Source of the DNA: a virus
Length of the DNA stretch: 37,088 bases
Virus record (IMG/VR): IMGVR_UViG_3300050175_000018
Coordinates: 1-37,088 of that record
Reading direction: 5' to 3' (one strand)
Part shown: positions 8,109 through 16,961 of the stretch, one piece after another
Layout of the letters: each line of letters opens with the position of its first letter
How positions within the stretch are numbered: the first letter of the stretch is position 1
Made by a program: the position numbers and the translations under genes
The notes under the pieces: generated by a model
The model's input: the letters and a program-made list of their open reading frames with translations, nothing else
Databases searched by the model: none
Told to the model about the DNA's origin: nothing

Positions 8109-8242
8109 TTAAGGATACTGATTTGCTGGTCTTATTCGACATAGGTAAGTATTTAAGCAAGTCGGTATCCGAAGTCCTTGAACTCTCAGTGGACGAAATA
8201 CGAGGATGGGTTGCACATATGAGGATCAGAAATGGCGAATAA
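7770..8242 (+). CDS. Tail assembly chaperone, -1 frameshifted long (GT-like) form
   Basis: The same 112-aa N-terminal part is extended by 45 residues read in the -1 frame from 8105 to the TAA at 8240-8242. The extension has no start codon of its own and reads LIKDTDLLVLFDIGKYLSKS, then VSEVLELSVDEIRGWVAHMR and IRNGE. This is the usual T-domain pattern (short helix, E-I-x-x-W, ending R-I-x-N-G-E) that binds the tape measure in lambda-like tails. The stop overlaps the tape measure ATG at 8232. The intact frame, the slippery site and the conserved C-terminus together make expression by frameshift very likely. Confidence 0.88.
8099..8105 (+). promoter_or_regulatory. Programmed -1 ribosomal frameshift site, A AAA AAC
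   Basis: The heptamer A AAA AAC lies in the chaperone frame, with AAC as the last codon before TAA 8106. It is among the most efficient X XXY YYZ slippery sequences known. Slipping back one base opens the 45-codon T-like frame. I see no strong hairpin directly downstream, so stimulation may come from an upstream Shine-Dalgarno-like element or from sequence alone. Confidence 0.85.
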
Positions 8243-10394
8243 TGTTGTAGGGTCACTCATTGTCAACCTCGGTTTAGAAACAGGCCGATTAAATTCTGAC
8301 ACAAAAAAAGCGTCTAAGCATTTCAACACGTTTGAAAAAAAAGCTTCCCGTGCGTTAAACAGAATAAAAAGCAGGGCTTTAACTCTTTCCACCCAAATAA
8401 GTAAACTTGGTTTTATCGCTGGCGCGGTTTCCGCCGGGGGCATGCTTGCGCTCTCAAAATCGGCTATCAATAGCGCTGATGAGATACAAAAACTGTCAAT
8501 CAAACTGGGGTCGTCTACTGAGGCCCTTAGCGAGTATAGGCATGTTGCTGAATTATCCGGGGTTCAGTTTGGAACTCTGACAAAAGGATTTCAGAACATG
8601 GTGGATAAAATTTCCGATGCTTCTAAAGGCACCGGTGAAGCCGCCAATTCTATAAAAGATTTAGGTCTCGATGCTGAAAAGCTAAACAGGCTAAAGCCAG
8701 AACAGCAGTTCGAAGCTATTGCAGACGCAATGCTGGGCATATCAAACCAGGGCGATAAAGTACGTATAGCAATGGACTTATTCGGCGGTCGTGGTGTTGG
8801 GTTAATACAGGCCATGGAGGGCGGGGCCGCTGGCATAAGAGCGATGAGGAAAGAGGCGGAAATGCTAGGCATAACATTGTCTAGGGATGACGCTGACGGC
8901 GCGGCGCTTGCCAATGACAATATGACCAGGCTGGAGGCGACAGCCTCGGCGCTAGCAGTAACCATGGGCAGGCACTTACAAGGGCCTATCGCGCAAATAT
9001 CAGACAAATTAACAAAGGCGGCATTAGCTTCTGGCGGATTCCAGAAAGAAATAAAAACCGCTGTAAAGGTTGGCATAGGGTCGCTGGCTACGATGGTAGA
9101 AACCACAGATGGAGTAATCGATTATTTTAACGAGCGCGAAGGACTGGCTACAGCGGGCATAGTCGGATACATGCTATTCGGTAAGAAAGGTTTGGCCGCA
9201 GTGGCCGCAGCTCAATTGGTTGTTGACGCTACAGCTAATTCAATACAAGCTATGAACTCTGCGGTTAATAGCACTCAATCTACCATTGTTGATACTGGAG
9301 AAATAGAAGCGGCAAGGAGTCGGCTTGTTTTCTTAACAAAGCAATATAACGATGAAGTAGAAAGAGGTTTAGACGGAACAAGGGCGGGACTCAGAGACTT
9401 GGCTTCAGGCACTTTGAAAATGCTAAACACTCAAAAAATGCGAGTGTCTGGCATGGAATTAATGATAATCGGTCAGCAAAAACTTAACAAAGAGCAGGAG
9501 CAATCTGACGGCCTTTTATCAAGCATAGCTAGGTCTCTGCGGGATGCACAGAAATCCATGGACGATCTAACAGAAACAGGCGGAAAATTTAAACCAGAAA
9601 AGAAAATAGCAGATACCATACCGCTAGGAATAGTAGCCGGTGAGGAGGAAGTTAAGGCCCAAAAAAAGGCAGACGCTACACTACAAATAAAACTAGACTC
9701 GCTAACAGTCGCCCTGATGAATGAAGAGCAAAGGCTTTTCGATTCGTACGCTAATAGAGATTTCATAATTGAAGACGCATTCGAGCGTGGTTTAATAAAC
9801 GAGCAGCGATATCAAGAGCTGTTGGAGCAAAACAGGCTAGACCACGAAAAGAAATTAACGGATATAACAAAAAAAGGACTTTCCGAAAGAAGTAAATTTC
9901 AAGCCCTTTCAACTAGGGAGCAAACAAGCCAGGTACTCGGCGAACTTGTTACTCTTACTGCTGGAGTGGCTCAGCACAATAAAGCGTTATTTAGAATCAA
10001 TAAAGTTGCCGGTATAGCTCAAGCTATTGTGAATACACACAGGGGAGTATCAGAAACGCTAGCAGCCTACCCTCAGCCGCTGGCCGGTATATTGGCTGCC
10101 GGGCATTTGGCTGCCGGGGTTGCACAGGTTAGCGCGATAAAAGCCACGTCGTACGGTGGCGGTGGCGGTGTTGGTTCTATTCCTAGCTCAGCGGGGACTG
10201 TCACCAGTTCAAATGATAATCAGGAAGCAGCAGCGGTAACATCAAACGGGAGTGATGTGGGAGACTCTACTCAAATTAGGATATACATAGAGGGGAATAT
10301 CATAGGTACAGAAGAAGGCATTAGAACAATAGTTGTGGAAGCCATGGAACAAGCGCAGGCAAATGACGAAATAAGGCTTGTCGGTAATGGCTAG
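8232..10394 (+). CDS. Tail tape measure protein
   Basis: Sets tail length and is ejected with the DNA. At 720 aa and about 1.5 angstrom per residue it predicts a tail of roughly 105-110 nm. Features are the N-terminal VGSLIVNLGLETGRLNSDTK, a helical hydrophobic stretch near residues 55-75 (LGFIAGAVSAGGMLALSKSA), AMDLFGGRGVGLIQAMEGGA, a hydrophobic segment near 310-325, a coiled coil around 490-560, and a C-terminal block with GIAQAIVNTHRGVSETLAAY, then AGHLAAGVAQVSAIKA. A Gly/Ser linker (YGGGGGVGS) follows near residue 640. This end pattern is common in lambda-type tape measures. Its ATG lies within the T-like frame. Confidence 0.92.
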   Translation: MANNVVGSLIVNLGLETGRLNSDTKKASKHFNTFEKKASRALNRIKSRALTLSTQISKLGFIAGAVSAGGMLALSKSAINSADEIQKLSIKLGSSTEALSEYRHVAELSGVQFGTLTKGFQNMVDKISDASKGTGEAANSIKDLGLDAEKLNRLKPEQQFEAIADAMLGISNQGDKVRIAMDLFGGRGVGLIQAMEGGAAGIRAMRKEAEMLGITLSRDDADGAALANDNMTRLEATASALAVTMGRHLQGPIAQISDKLTKAALASGGFQKEIKTAVKVGIGSLATMVETTDGVIDYFNEREGLATAGIVGYMLFGKKGLAAVAAAQLVVDATANSIQAMNSAVNSTQSTIVDTGEIEAARSRLVFLTKQYNDEVERGLDGTRAGLRDLASGTLKMLNTQKMRVSGMELMIIGQQKLNKEQEQSDGLLSSIARSLRDAQKSMDDLTETGGKFKPEKKIADTIPLGIVAGEEEVKAQKKADATLQIKLDSLTVALMNEEQRLFDSYANRDFIIEDAFERGLINEQRYQELLEQNRLDHEKKLTDITKKGLSERSKFQALSTREQTSQVLGELVTLTAGVAQHNKALFRINKVAGIAQAIVNTHRGVSETLAAYPQPLAGILAAGHLAAGVAQVSAIKATSYGGGGGVGSIPSSAGTVTSSNDNQEAAAVTSNGSDVGDSTQIRIYIEGNIIGTEEGIRTIVVEAMEQAQANDEIRLVGNG

Positions 10395-10773
10395 TTTTAC
10401 TTACACGGCAAAAAGAGAAATAAAGGCGGGTCACACTGCTGATACTTCATATACAATAACGGTCGATTTAGAGTCGTTGTCCGGGGTTATGCCAAAGCCT
10501 GTGAGAAATGAGAGTATTGCTTTGGATGGTACTACAGTAACGGTTTTACATAGATCTGACAAAGTATACACCATGTCCACTGTGCCATTGCCGATTACCG
10601 GCGGGGCTTATGAATTAGAAGATTTCCTAGAGTTTTTTGCAAGCGTTATCGGCGGGGAAACGTTTGTTTTTAATGATGGTGCAGACCATAATGTGATTAT
10701 GACGACAGCCCCGCGAGAGACAAGAAAAGAAGGTATTTATTTTAGTTATTCGCTTACAGTAAGAATAATATGA
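10387..10773 (+). CDS. Minor tail protein, probable tail-tip component
   Basis: A 128-aa beta-rich protein, MASFTYTAKREIKAGHTADT onward, between the tape measure and the large tail-tip gene. This is where siphoviruses place the distal tail protein or lambda M/L-type tip proteins, so a tip role is likely; I do not recognise a named family. I use ATG 10387 (AAGG 10 nt upstream) rather than the upstream in-frame TTG 10378, which lies deeper in the tape measure gene. It overlaps the tape measure by 8 nt and the next gene by 4 nt. Confidence 0.7.
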   Translation: MASFTYTAKREIKAGHTADTSYTITVDLESLSGVMPKPVRNESIALDGTTVTVLHRSDKVYTMSTVPLPITGGAYELEDFLEFFASVIGGETFVFNDGADHNVIMTTAPRETRKEGIYFSYSLTVRII

Positions 10774-13700
10774 AAGAGCAGACAGAAGAATTTGATAACC
10801 TATCTGCGCTATCTGTTTTAGAGCCTCGATATGTATTGGCTTTGTCTTTTGATGACGATGATACAGACGTTACATATCTAACGAGTCATTCGGATTCACT
10901 AGATCCCGGATCAATAGCAGATATAGATAGAATTGATGGTTGTATAATATCGATCAGCGGCCAAAGCCAAAAAATAAACCCTGCTAAATCTCAACACACA
11001 ATTGGCGGGATAACTATCAGGCTCCTTGATGTTAACGGCGAGATTTCTACTAAAATAAAAACTAAACTTGAAGGTGGCGAAGGCGTAAACAGAAAGAACC
11101 TGGTTCTTTATCAGGGATTTAAAGGGATACCTGAATGGTCTGATTACAGCAAAAGACTAACTTACAAGATAGATGGTTTATCCTATCAAAACGGCGTTTA
11201 TATACTAAAAGCTTCTGATATACAGCGAACAACAAAAACTAAAATATTCGACATACATCAAGGCGTTTTAACAAGTACCATCACAGCATCAGATACTTTA
11301 ATACCGGTAACAACGCCGAACGCAAGCGGTAAGTTCCCCTTAGTCGCTCATGACGCCGCTTATTCTGCGAATGCGTCCACGTTAGTAGGTTATATAAGAA
11401 TAGATGATGAGATTATTGCACACAGCGGTTGGTCTGACGGAACTTATACTGCGCTCACAGTCGTAGAGCGTGGAGCATTGGGAACCGGCAGCCTTGAACA
11501 CATTGTTGACGCATCTACAGACGACGACAGAAAAAAGAAAGTAGATGAATTAGTTTATTTAGAAATGCCCGTACCTAAAATGATCTACGCGATATTGACA
11601 GGTGTTCTATATGGTCAATCGGCGTCACTTCCTGACCATTGGCACCTTTCTGTCCCGACCGGGTTTGTCGATATCGATTCATTTACGGGCATTGGCTCAG
11701 ACCTTTGGGATACCTCCGATAATGCCGGTAGGTCGGCTAGATTCATCGGAGAGAAAGACCAGAACGGAAAATCTTTTATTGAATCTCAGTTGCTTAGTTG
11801 GTCGGGCTTGTTCATGCTTGTCAATTCTAGCGGTCAGTATGTTCTTAGAAAGCTTTCTCCGGTGCTGCCGTACAGTAGTTACGCGGCATATATAGACGAA
11901 TCTGAAATAGTTTCATACACTGATTTGGTATACGATCAAAAAGCAGTAATAAACAACATTGTTGTAAAATGGAACTGGATAGAAACTCTTGAAAGATTCG
12001 CAAAAACAACTCAGTTAGTTGATTCTAATTCAGTATCAAAGCACGGGCTAGCAGATACCGCAGATTTTGAATTTCGGGGTGTTTTTGTCGGGATACATTC
12101 AGATGCTGATTTGCAAAACTATTTCAAGCAGATTAGGGACAGATACGGCTCGCCACCTCTTAGGCTTAAAGTTACAGTTCACCCTTACTGGTCAGTTTTA
12201 GAAGTTGGCGACCCGGTTAGAATAAAGAATTCATACATCAATGATTATCATTTAAATGAGACTTTGGATAGAGTTTTCGAAGTTCAGGGCGTAACTACAG
12301 ACTGGGTAACAGGAAAAGTAACGCTTGATCTGTTTGGCGGCGTTGAGCCAGGAAGCAATAATGCATTGTCCGGTGATTTTGTTATGTCAGATGACTTCTA
12401 CACTGATACTGGCACAAATTTAACTAGTGCTTTGACAATATCCGGCGGTGCTGTTACTGCTTCTGGAACTCTTACCGGCGGTGCTAGTCATGAATCAAAC
12501 GTATATTACTACGATAGCGATTTAACTATAAACTCCGGCGTAGTTGTTACAATCGAAGACAATGTACAGCTCAGAATTAAAGGAACTTTAATAATAAATG
12601 GCGATATCGATGGCGCTGGAAATGGTCTTCCCGGCGGGGTTCATATTCCCGGTACTATCCCGGAAAACGGAGGAATAAGGGGCGGGGTTGGATCAATTGG
12701 AGTAACCAGAGGGGCTGCCGCGATTCCGGCGGGTTCAGGCGGGCCGACATCCGGCGTGGTTTTATTTTCCTATTTCCCATGGACTTCTGACTATTACAAC
12801 CCTGACCAAATAAACAGCCTGAATATTTTAAATCCAGACGGGCAATCCTTAACGGGAATCCCTTCTGATTTGAGAGGAAGCACAAGCCCTAGCGGTGGGG
12901 GCGCTGCCGGATATACACCAGCAACAATTCATATTGCAGATGGTGGAGATAGCGGAGACGGCGGGGCCGGTCTTGTCATCATATCTCGCGGCGGTGGGTT
13001 TGGCCCGTCAGGCGGTATTGATTTAAGCGGTGGAGATGGCGAGCTTGGGGATTCCGGTTCTTTCCATGGCACTATTATGCACGCAGGCCCTGGAGTAGGT
13101 GGTAATAGCGGAGGGTTGGTGTGGATGATTGACGGCAACGGGGCTGCCCCTTCAAAGAATTTTCTTACTTTTCAAAACGGCCTTACGCCTACTCCTGATG
13201 TTGATGAAATTAGAGTAAGATGGTTATATGAGTTCGTCTCAAGCGGTAGATCTGCGGCAGTGGATCCGATTTATCAGCAAGTAGACCAGCGTGACGTCCA
13301 TGTAAATATAGGATACATCCCTAAAGCGCTAAATGGGTACACGTGGTTGCCAGCGCAAGAAGAAGATTCTTTGGGTGGTTATGGCGCTACTCAATCAGTA
13401 GATGCACCGACATCGATAACTCTGGCTAGCAACGATGATCAGTTAGCCCCGTCATCAGACGGAACTGTAATATCAAGAATAAAAGTTACATGGGTTGCTG
13501 ATAATCAATCGGGGTTGGACGGGTTTGAGATTGAGTATAAGAAATCATCTAGTAGCGATTGGCTCACAGCAGAAACAGTTAGCGGAGTTACCAGGTCGTC
13601 ATTTATCTCAGATGTAGAAGACGGCATAGATTATGATGTTAGAATACGTTCACTAAGCTGGACGGGGTACAAGAGCGCTTACACTGAATCCTTAGGTCAT

Positions 13701-14666
13701 ACGGTCATAGGAAAAACCGCAAAGCCTAGCGACGTATCTAATTTTGTAGTGCTTCAAGACGGTAATAGCGTAACATTCAAATGGGATAAAATAACCGATT
13801 TAGACCGAGATGGTTACGACATAAGGTACTCCCCGCAAGGCTCTACAATATGGGAAGACGCAACGCCAATAACGGAAGTTACGAAAGGAACTAATATATC
13901 ATCCACAGACGTAGCGCCGGGAAACTGGACTTTTTTTATAAAAGCCGTCGATACCGGTAAGCGTGAGTCAACGAATGCAAATACTTTTGACGCTGTTATA
14001 TCTAACCCGCTTAACGTCATAGAAACTCAGATTAACGCGCCTGAGTGGGCCGGAACTTATACCGGTTTTGTGAGGCATCATACCGGGGTTTTAGTTCCGT
14101 TATCGACATCAGTAAACTCAGATATAGGTTGGCGAACATTTGATGAATTTGTTCCTGACCCGATATCTGAAGCGACATATGAGACGCCGGAAATAGATAT
14201 AGATTTTGACGATAACGTGAGAGTATGGGGAGAAATTGAATCGTCACTAGGCCCCGGAGAAACTGGGCTAGCTAACCCGCATTTTCAAGTTGACTATAAG
14301 CTTTCTGCCGGATCTTACAGCGGATTCGTTAACTGGTCAACTGGGGAATTAACGTTTAGATACTGTAAAGCTAAGCTAGTTTTAGATACTGCCGTTGGTA
14401 TTGCTATAATCAAGAATATGGAGCTAACTACAGATAAGAAAGAAAAAATAGTCAAGTTTGAAAGTCTGACAATAGCCCCCGGCGGGACTACAGTAAACTT
14501 TGATGTCCCTTTTCATACGCCACCGTTCGTAAGAGTTTTCAGCGAAACTGGCGGCGTGTTCCCAACAAGGGAAAATGTTACAATAAATGGATTCGACTAT
14601 CATATGTGGAACACTTCCGGCACAGACGCTGGCGGGACTGGTTCGGCGGAAGCAATAGGGGTATAA
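10770..14666 (+). CDS. Large tail-tip/host-specificity protein with glycine-rich and fibronectin III regions
   Basis: A 1298-aa protein with three parts. Residues 1 to about 530 resemble a baseplate-hub or central tail protein, with IDDEIIAHSGW and VLEVGDPVRIKNSY, the latter common in tail-tip proteins. Residues about 600-800 are very glycine-rich (GDIDGAGNGLPGGVHIPG, GGDSGDGGAGLVIISRGGG, GVGGNSGGLVWM). Residues about 880-1075 look like two fibronectin type III-like domains (IKVTWVADNQSGLDGFEIEY; VTFKWDKITDLDRDGYDIRY). The C-terminal about 90 residues (PGGTTVNFDVPFHTPPFVRV onward) form a beta module often seen in receptor-binding proteins. It replaces the separate lambda K, I and J genes. Receptor binding is inference. 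Confidence 0.8.
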   Translation: MKEQTEEFDNLSALSVLEPRYVLALSFDDDDTDVTYLTSHSDSLDPGSIADIDRIDGCIISISGQSQKINPAKSQHTIGGITIRLLDVNGEISTKIKTKLEGGEGVNRKNLVLYQGFKGIPEWSDYSKRLTYKIDGLSYQNGVYILKASDIQRTTKTKIFDIHQGVLTSTITASDTLIPVTTPNASGKFPLVAHDAAYSANASTLVGYIRIDDEIIAHSGWSDGTYTALTVVERGALGTGSLEHIVDASTDDDRKKKVDELVYLEMPVPKMIYAILTGVLYGQSASLPDHWHLSVPTGFVDIDSFTGIGSDLWDTSDNAGRSARFIGEKDQNGKSFIESQLLSWSGLFMLVNSSGQYVLRKLSPVLPYSSYAAYIDESEIVSYTDLVYDQKAVINNIVVKWNWIETLERFAKTTQLVDSNSVSKHGLADTADFEFRGVFVGIHSDADLQNYFKQIRDRYGSPPLRLKVTVHPYWSVLEVGDPVRIKNSYINDYHLNETLDRVFEVQGVTTDWVTGKVTLDLFGGVEPGSNNALSGDFVMSDDFYTDTGTNLTSALTISGGAVTASGTLTGGASHESNVYYYDSDLTINSGVVVTIEDNVQLRIKGTLIINGDIDGAGNGLPGGVHIPGTIPENGGIRGGVGSIGVTRGAAAIPAGSGGPTSGVVLFSYFPWTSDYYNPDQINSLNILNPDGQSLTGIPSDLRGSTSPSGGGAAGYTPATIHIADGGDSGDGGAGLVIISRGGGFGPSGGIDLSGGDGELGDSGSFHGTIMHAGPGVGGNSGGLVWMIDGNGAAPSKNFLTFQNGLTPTPDVDEIRVRWLYEFVSSGRSAAVDPIYQQVDQRDVHVNIGYIPKALNGYTWLPAQEEDSLGGYGATQSVDAPTSITLASNDDQLAPSSDGTVISRIKVTWVADNQSGLDGFEIEYKKSSSSDWLTAETVSGVTRSSFISDVEDGIDYDVRIRSLSWTGYKSAYTESLGHTVIGKTAKPSDVSNFVVLQDGNSVTFKWDKITDLDRDGYDIRYSPQGSTIWEDATPITEVTKGTNISSTDVAPGNWTFFIKAVDTGKRESTNANTFDAVISNPLNVIETQINAPEWAGTYTGFVRHHTGVLVPLSTSVNSDIGWRTFDEFVPDPISEATYETPEIDIDFDDNVRVWGEIESSLGPGETGLANPHFQVDYKLSAGSYSGFVNWSTGELTFRYCKAKLVLDTAVGIAIIKNMELTTDKKEKIVKFESLTIAPGGTTVNFDVPFHTPPFVRVFSETGGVFPTRENVTINGFDYHMWNTSGTDAGGTGSAEAIGV

Positions 14667-14667
14667 A

Positions 14668-15600
14668 ATGGCACTACCAGACTACACGACGCAAGATTCA
14701 TCAACATATAAAGCAAACATAGATCAATCAATTTCTGATAACCTGAACCGCAGGAATGAAAACGGTGTAACCACAATTGCAACCCCACAAGGGGGGGCGT
14801 TTAATGGCGGGTTCTCTTCGATGCCTGGGGCGATAGTAATTACATTGCCCCAAACTTGGACAGATACGATGCTCAAGTTTGAGATTGACGTTTATAATTA
14901 TCAGGAAGGCGAGTCTTTTACAGTTTTTGTTAGCGGCTTTACAAATTCTGCGGCTACTGCTTGGCAGCGCCCATCCATTAATATTAAAGGAAGCATTCTT
15001 GTTAACTATAAGATTAGACTTGGGCACGACGGTTCCAAACTTTGTGTTGCTATTGGAGAAACTTCGAGTACATGGCAATATCCTGTCGTCGCGGTAAAGA
15101 ATTTCCAGGCTGGTAATCTAAACCAAGCTATCGCAAACTGGGAAAGTGAATGGGATGTTTCTCTTGAAACTAGTTTGGCCGGGTATACTTTTACAGTTGA
15201 TGAGGATGACAACCTCCCCGCTGCAAGCGAGATAGTTAGCCAAGGCGATCTAGCAACCCAAGATACTGTAAATTATGCAACTCAGGTTACCAATAAGCCG
15301 ACTTTGATCTCTACAGCGATAGACATCGGTGATTGGGATATGGACACAGACGGAGCTATAACTGTGGCACACGGTTTAACTCTGTCAAATATCAAAGGGT
15401 TTAACGCATTTATTAGAAATGATGCCGGAACAAGCCAATACCCAATTAACATTGAGAATTCAGGTACAGTTCTTGGGTCGATTAGCGCGCTTTCTTCTGA
15501 TATCTCTTTAACTCGTGCGGGGGCTGGTTTTTTCAACTCCGCAAGTTATAGTGCGACAAGTTACAATAGAGGCTATATAATTATTTGGCATACAGAGTAG
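14668..15600 (+). CDS. Tail fiber-like protein
   Basis: A 310-aa protein starting MALPDYTTQDSSTYKANIDQ, followed by beta-rich sequence, a middle segment AVKNFQAGNLNQAIANWESE common in fiber proteins, and a C-terminal module (IDIGDWDMDTDGAITVAHGL, ending YNRGYIIIWHTE) like terminal beta domains of tail fibers. It is the last rightward gene of the tail operon, one base after the tip protein, where side-fiber genes usually lie. No chaperone follows it. Host recognition is inferred from position and style. It meets the leftward genes tail to tail, with no clear hairpin terminator in the 29-nt gap. Confidence 0.7.
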   Translation: MALPDYTTQDSSTYKANIDQSISDNLNRRNENGVTTIATPQGGAFNGGFSSMPGAIVITLPQTWTDTMLKFEIDVYNYQEGESFTVFVSGFTNSAATAWQRPSINIKGSILVNYKIRLGHDGSKLCVAIGETSSTWQYPVVAVKNFQAGNLNQAIANWESEWDVSLETSLAGYTFTVDEDDNLPAASEIVSQGDLATQDTVNYATQVTNKPTLISTAIDIGDWDMDTDGAITVAHGLTLSNIKGFNAFIRNDAGTSQYPINIENSGTVLGSISALSSDISLTRAGAGFFNSASYSATSYNRGYIIIWHTE

Positions 15601-15629
15601 TCCCATGCGGATAAAAGGCAACTAAATTA

Positions 15630-16073
15630 TCAAAATCGCCCTTCGTACTCAAGGCCAAGCACTGAAACTTGGCCCATTTGGTACCATTTAAAGTAGCCAT
15701 ATTTAACCGAAAGCCCGCCAAACGGCGTAAAAAAATCGTCTGCCACATAGTCTTCATACCCGGTGGCTATGCCTAAAAAAGCTTCTGCTGTAAAACTTTC
15801 ATAACTATAGCTATAAAAAGTTCTACTGTAGAAGTACGCATAGCAACCTTTGTCGTCTGAATCATCCAAGATTGTTTCACAATAAGAGTGCTTGTATACG
15901 CCGGCGCAATCGTTATCAATGCAAAAGTAAATACTCCGGTGGTCTGACTCGTTGTAGTCGAATGAATCGTCATGGTGGTCAGATTGCAGAAAAGTACCGA
16001 TTCGGTAATTGTCCGATTCAGCCTGGGCCGAGAAGCAAAATAGAATTAATATTAGTGCAGTTAGTTTATTCAT
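15630..16073 (-). CDS. Secreted small beta-barrel-like envelope protein
   Basis: A 147-aa protein with a clear Sec signal peptide (MNKLTALILILFCFSAQA, cleavage after AQA). The mature part is aromatic and acidic, with four cysteines that could form disulfides (FCIDNDC; YCE; GCYAYF) and ends EYEGRF, a terminal Phe typical of outer-membrane strands. The segment FLGIATGYEDY, then PFGGLSVKYGYFKW, resembles small exported proteins found as accessory genes in Pseudomonas-type phages and their hosts. Start is supported by AGAGGA upstream of ATG 16073. It opposes the tail operon. Altering the infected cell surface or superinfection exclusion is possible but unproven. Confidence 0.65.
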   Translation of the reverse strand: MNKLTALILILFCFSAQAESDNYRIGTFLQSDHHDDSFDYNESDHRSIYFCIDNDCAGVYKHSYCETILDDSDDKGCYAYFYSRTFYSYSYESFTAEAFLGIATGYEDYVADDFFTPFGGLSVKYGYFKWYQMGQVSVLGLEYEGRF

Positions 16074-16075
16074 CG

Positions 16076-16150
16076 TTATTCCTCTTTCATTGACAACGGA
16101 GAAGTCCGCTTGTATCTCCAGTATGTGGGTTTAGATTTGTAGTCAGTCAT
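16076..16150 (-). CDS. Possible 24-aa basic peptide between leftward genes
   Basis: ATG 16150 overlaps the stop of the upstream 90-aa gene as ATGA, and the frame runs 24 codons to TAA at 16076-16078 (MTDYKSKPTYWRYKRTSPLS, then MKEE). Its end carries the ribosome binding site of the secreted-protein gene. It may be a real peptide or a coupling leader that keeps ribosomes moving to the next start. There is no family evidence. Confidence 0.3.
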   Translation of the reverse strand: MTDYKSKPTYWRYKRTSPLSMKEE

Positions 16151-16419
16151 ATACCAGCTTTATCAAGCTCTGCTAATAGCCCTTCTTTGTTGAGTTTTAA
16201 AAGAAAATCGATGTCAATAATTGCAAATGTGCTAACTTTGTCACCGCCGTGACCAATAAAAAAACCTTCCATTGTCATCCCTATAAAAACCGAATCATCG
16301 TCTATAATTTCCTTTATCCGTTTGGCGACAGAATTTGTAATTAAATCATGTTTTGCGTGGCTCTCTATCGATGTTCTTAACGCTGTTTCCGCTTTCTGTA
16401 ATGCTGTTGATGCTTTCAT
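16147..16419 (-). CDS. Hypothetical protein, 90 aa
   Basis: A 90-aa product, MKASTALQKAETALRTSIES onward, with an N-terminal amphipathic helix and a C-terminal part FIGMTMEGFFIGHGGDKVST, then FAIIDIDFLLKLNKEG. I do not recognise the family. The start overlaps the stop of the upstream leftward gene by 4 nt, so the pair is coupled. It belongs to the leftward early operon from the promoter near 16930. No membrane segment or signal peptide is visible. Confidence 0.6.
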   Translation of the reverse strand: MKASTALQKAETALRTSIESHAKHDLITNSVAKRIKEIIDDDSVFIGMTMEGFFIGHGGDKVSTFAIIDIDFLLKLNKEGLLAELDKAGI

Positions 16420-16883
16420 TTTATTTCTCCAATAAGTTTAGTAAATTCTGGAGTGTTGTAGTATTCTTCAAGGCGGTCGGCAATGGAGTTCATGTATTGA
16501 AAGAAATAGGCTTGGTTCTCTTTGTATTCATAGGTAACAATAATCTTATTAATATTGGTATGCTTAAAATGCAGCCTATGTAAGCCATGAAAATACGATA
16601 ATGCTTCTGCAATATTCCCTGTACGCGCTTTATCTAGTGCCCTTAGTTTCCCTCCGATGTCGTCGTTATAATCCTTCGGGCTTAATGAGATCCTGATATC
16701 CGCTCCCAGCGATTTAGCCATTACAGACCCTGCCAGGCATGCATGACATTTATTGTTGTACATAGGTATCTCATGCCACCTGTTCATATTAATAATGTAA
16801 TTAGGGTCGCTTTCACACGCCTTGAGATCATCTAAAGCTACGCGGATTAATTCATGCAGTGTGCTTGGTAATTGTTGTGTCAT
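16416..16883 (-). CDS. Hypothetical protein with a C-x2-C-L-A-G motif, first gene of the leftward operon
   Basis: A 155-aa product containing NNKCHACLAGSVMAKSLGAD, a motif I associate with uncharacterised phage and Pseudomonas proteins. The rest is helical with a Tyr-rich C-terminus (NSIADRLEEYYNTPEFTKLI). I chose ATG 16883 because GAGGAT lies 7 nt before it but only 1 nt from the alternative ATG at 16889; the longer frame upstream would reach into the promoter. It occupies the place of the CI repressor in lambda-like maps but has no helix-turn-helix, so it is not a repressor by sequence. The cysteine pair could bind metal. Confidence 0.65.
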   Translation of the reverse strand: MTQQLPSTLHELIRVALDDLKACESDPNYIINMNRWHEIPMYNNKCHACLAGSVMAKSLGADIRISLSPKDYNDDIGGKLRALDKARTGNIAEALSYFHGLHRLHFKHTNINKIIVTYEYKENQAYFFQYMNSIADRLEEYYNTPEFTKLIGEIK

Positions 16884-16911
16884 TGTCATATCCTCGGCGA
16901 TTGTCTTATTT

Positions 16912-16939
16912 AGTATATTACTATATACGAACAAGTCAA
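16912..16939 (-). promoter_or_regulatory. Leftward early promoter with an inverted repeat over the -10
   Basis: On the minus strand TTGACT (16939-16934) and TATACT (16917-16912) are separated by 16 nt. An inverted repeat, GTATAT-AGTA-ATATAC (16913-16928), covers the -10 and part of the spacer, and looks like an operator. It drives the gene starting at 16883. Its -35 faces the rightward promoter whose -35 starts at 16962, so one bound regulator could control both. Confidence 0.6.
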
Positions 16940-16961
16940 CAACTAAAGTTTATTAAAATAC

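Noticed and set aside
8591-9106. Antisense reading frame of 171 aa inside the tape measure gene
   Set aside because: It is rich in Ala/Ser/Pro as a shadow of helical coding sequence, has no start signal, and lies opposite an unquestionable gene.
11602-11895. Alternative 97-aa frame inside the tail-tip gene
   Set aside because: It is embedded in a long conserved gene, has no ribosome binding site and no recognisable protein character.
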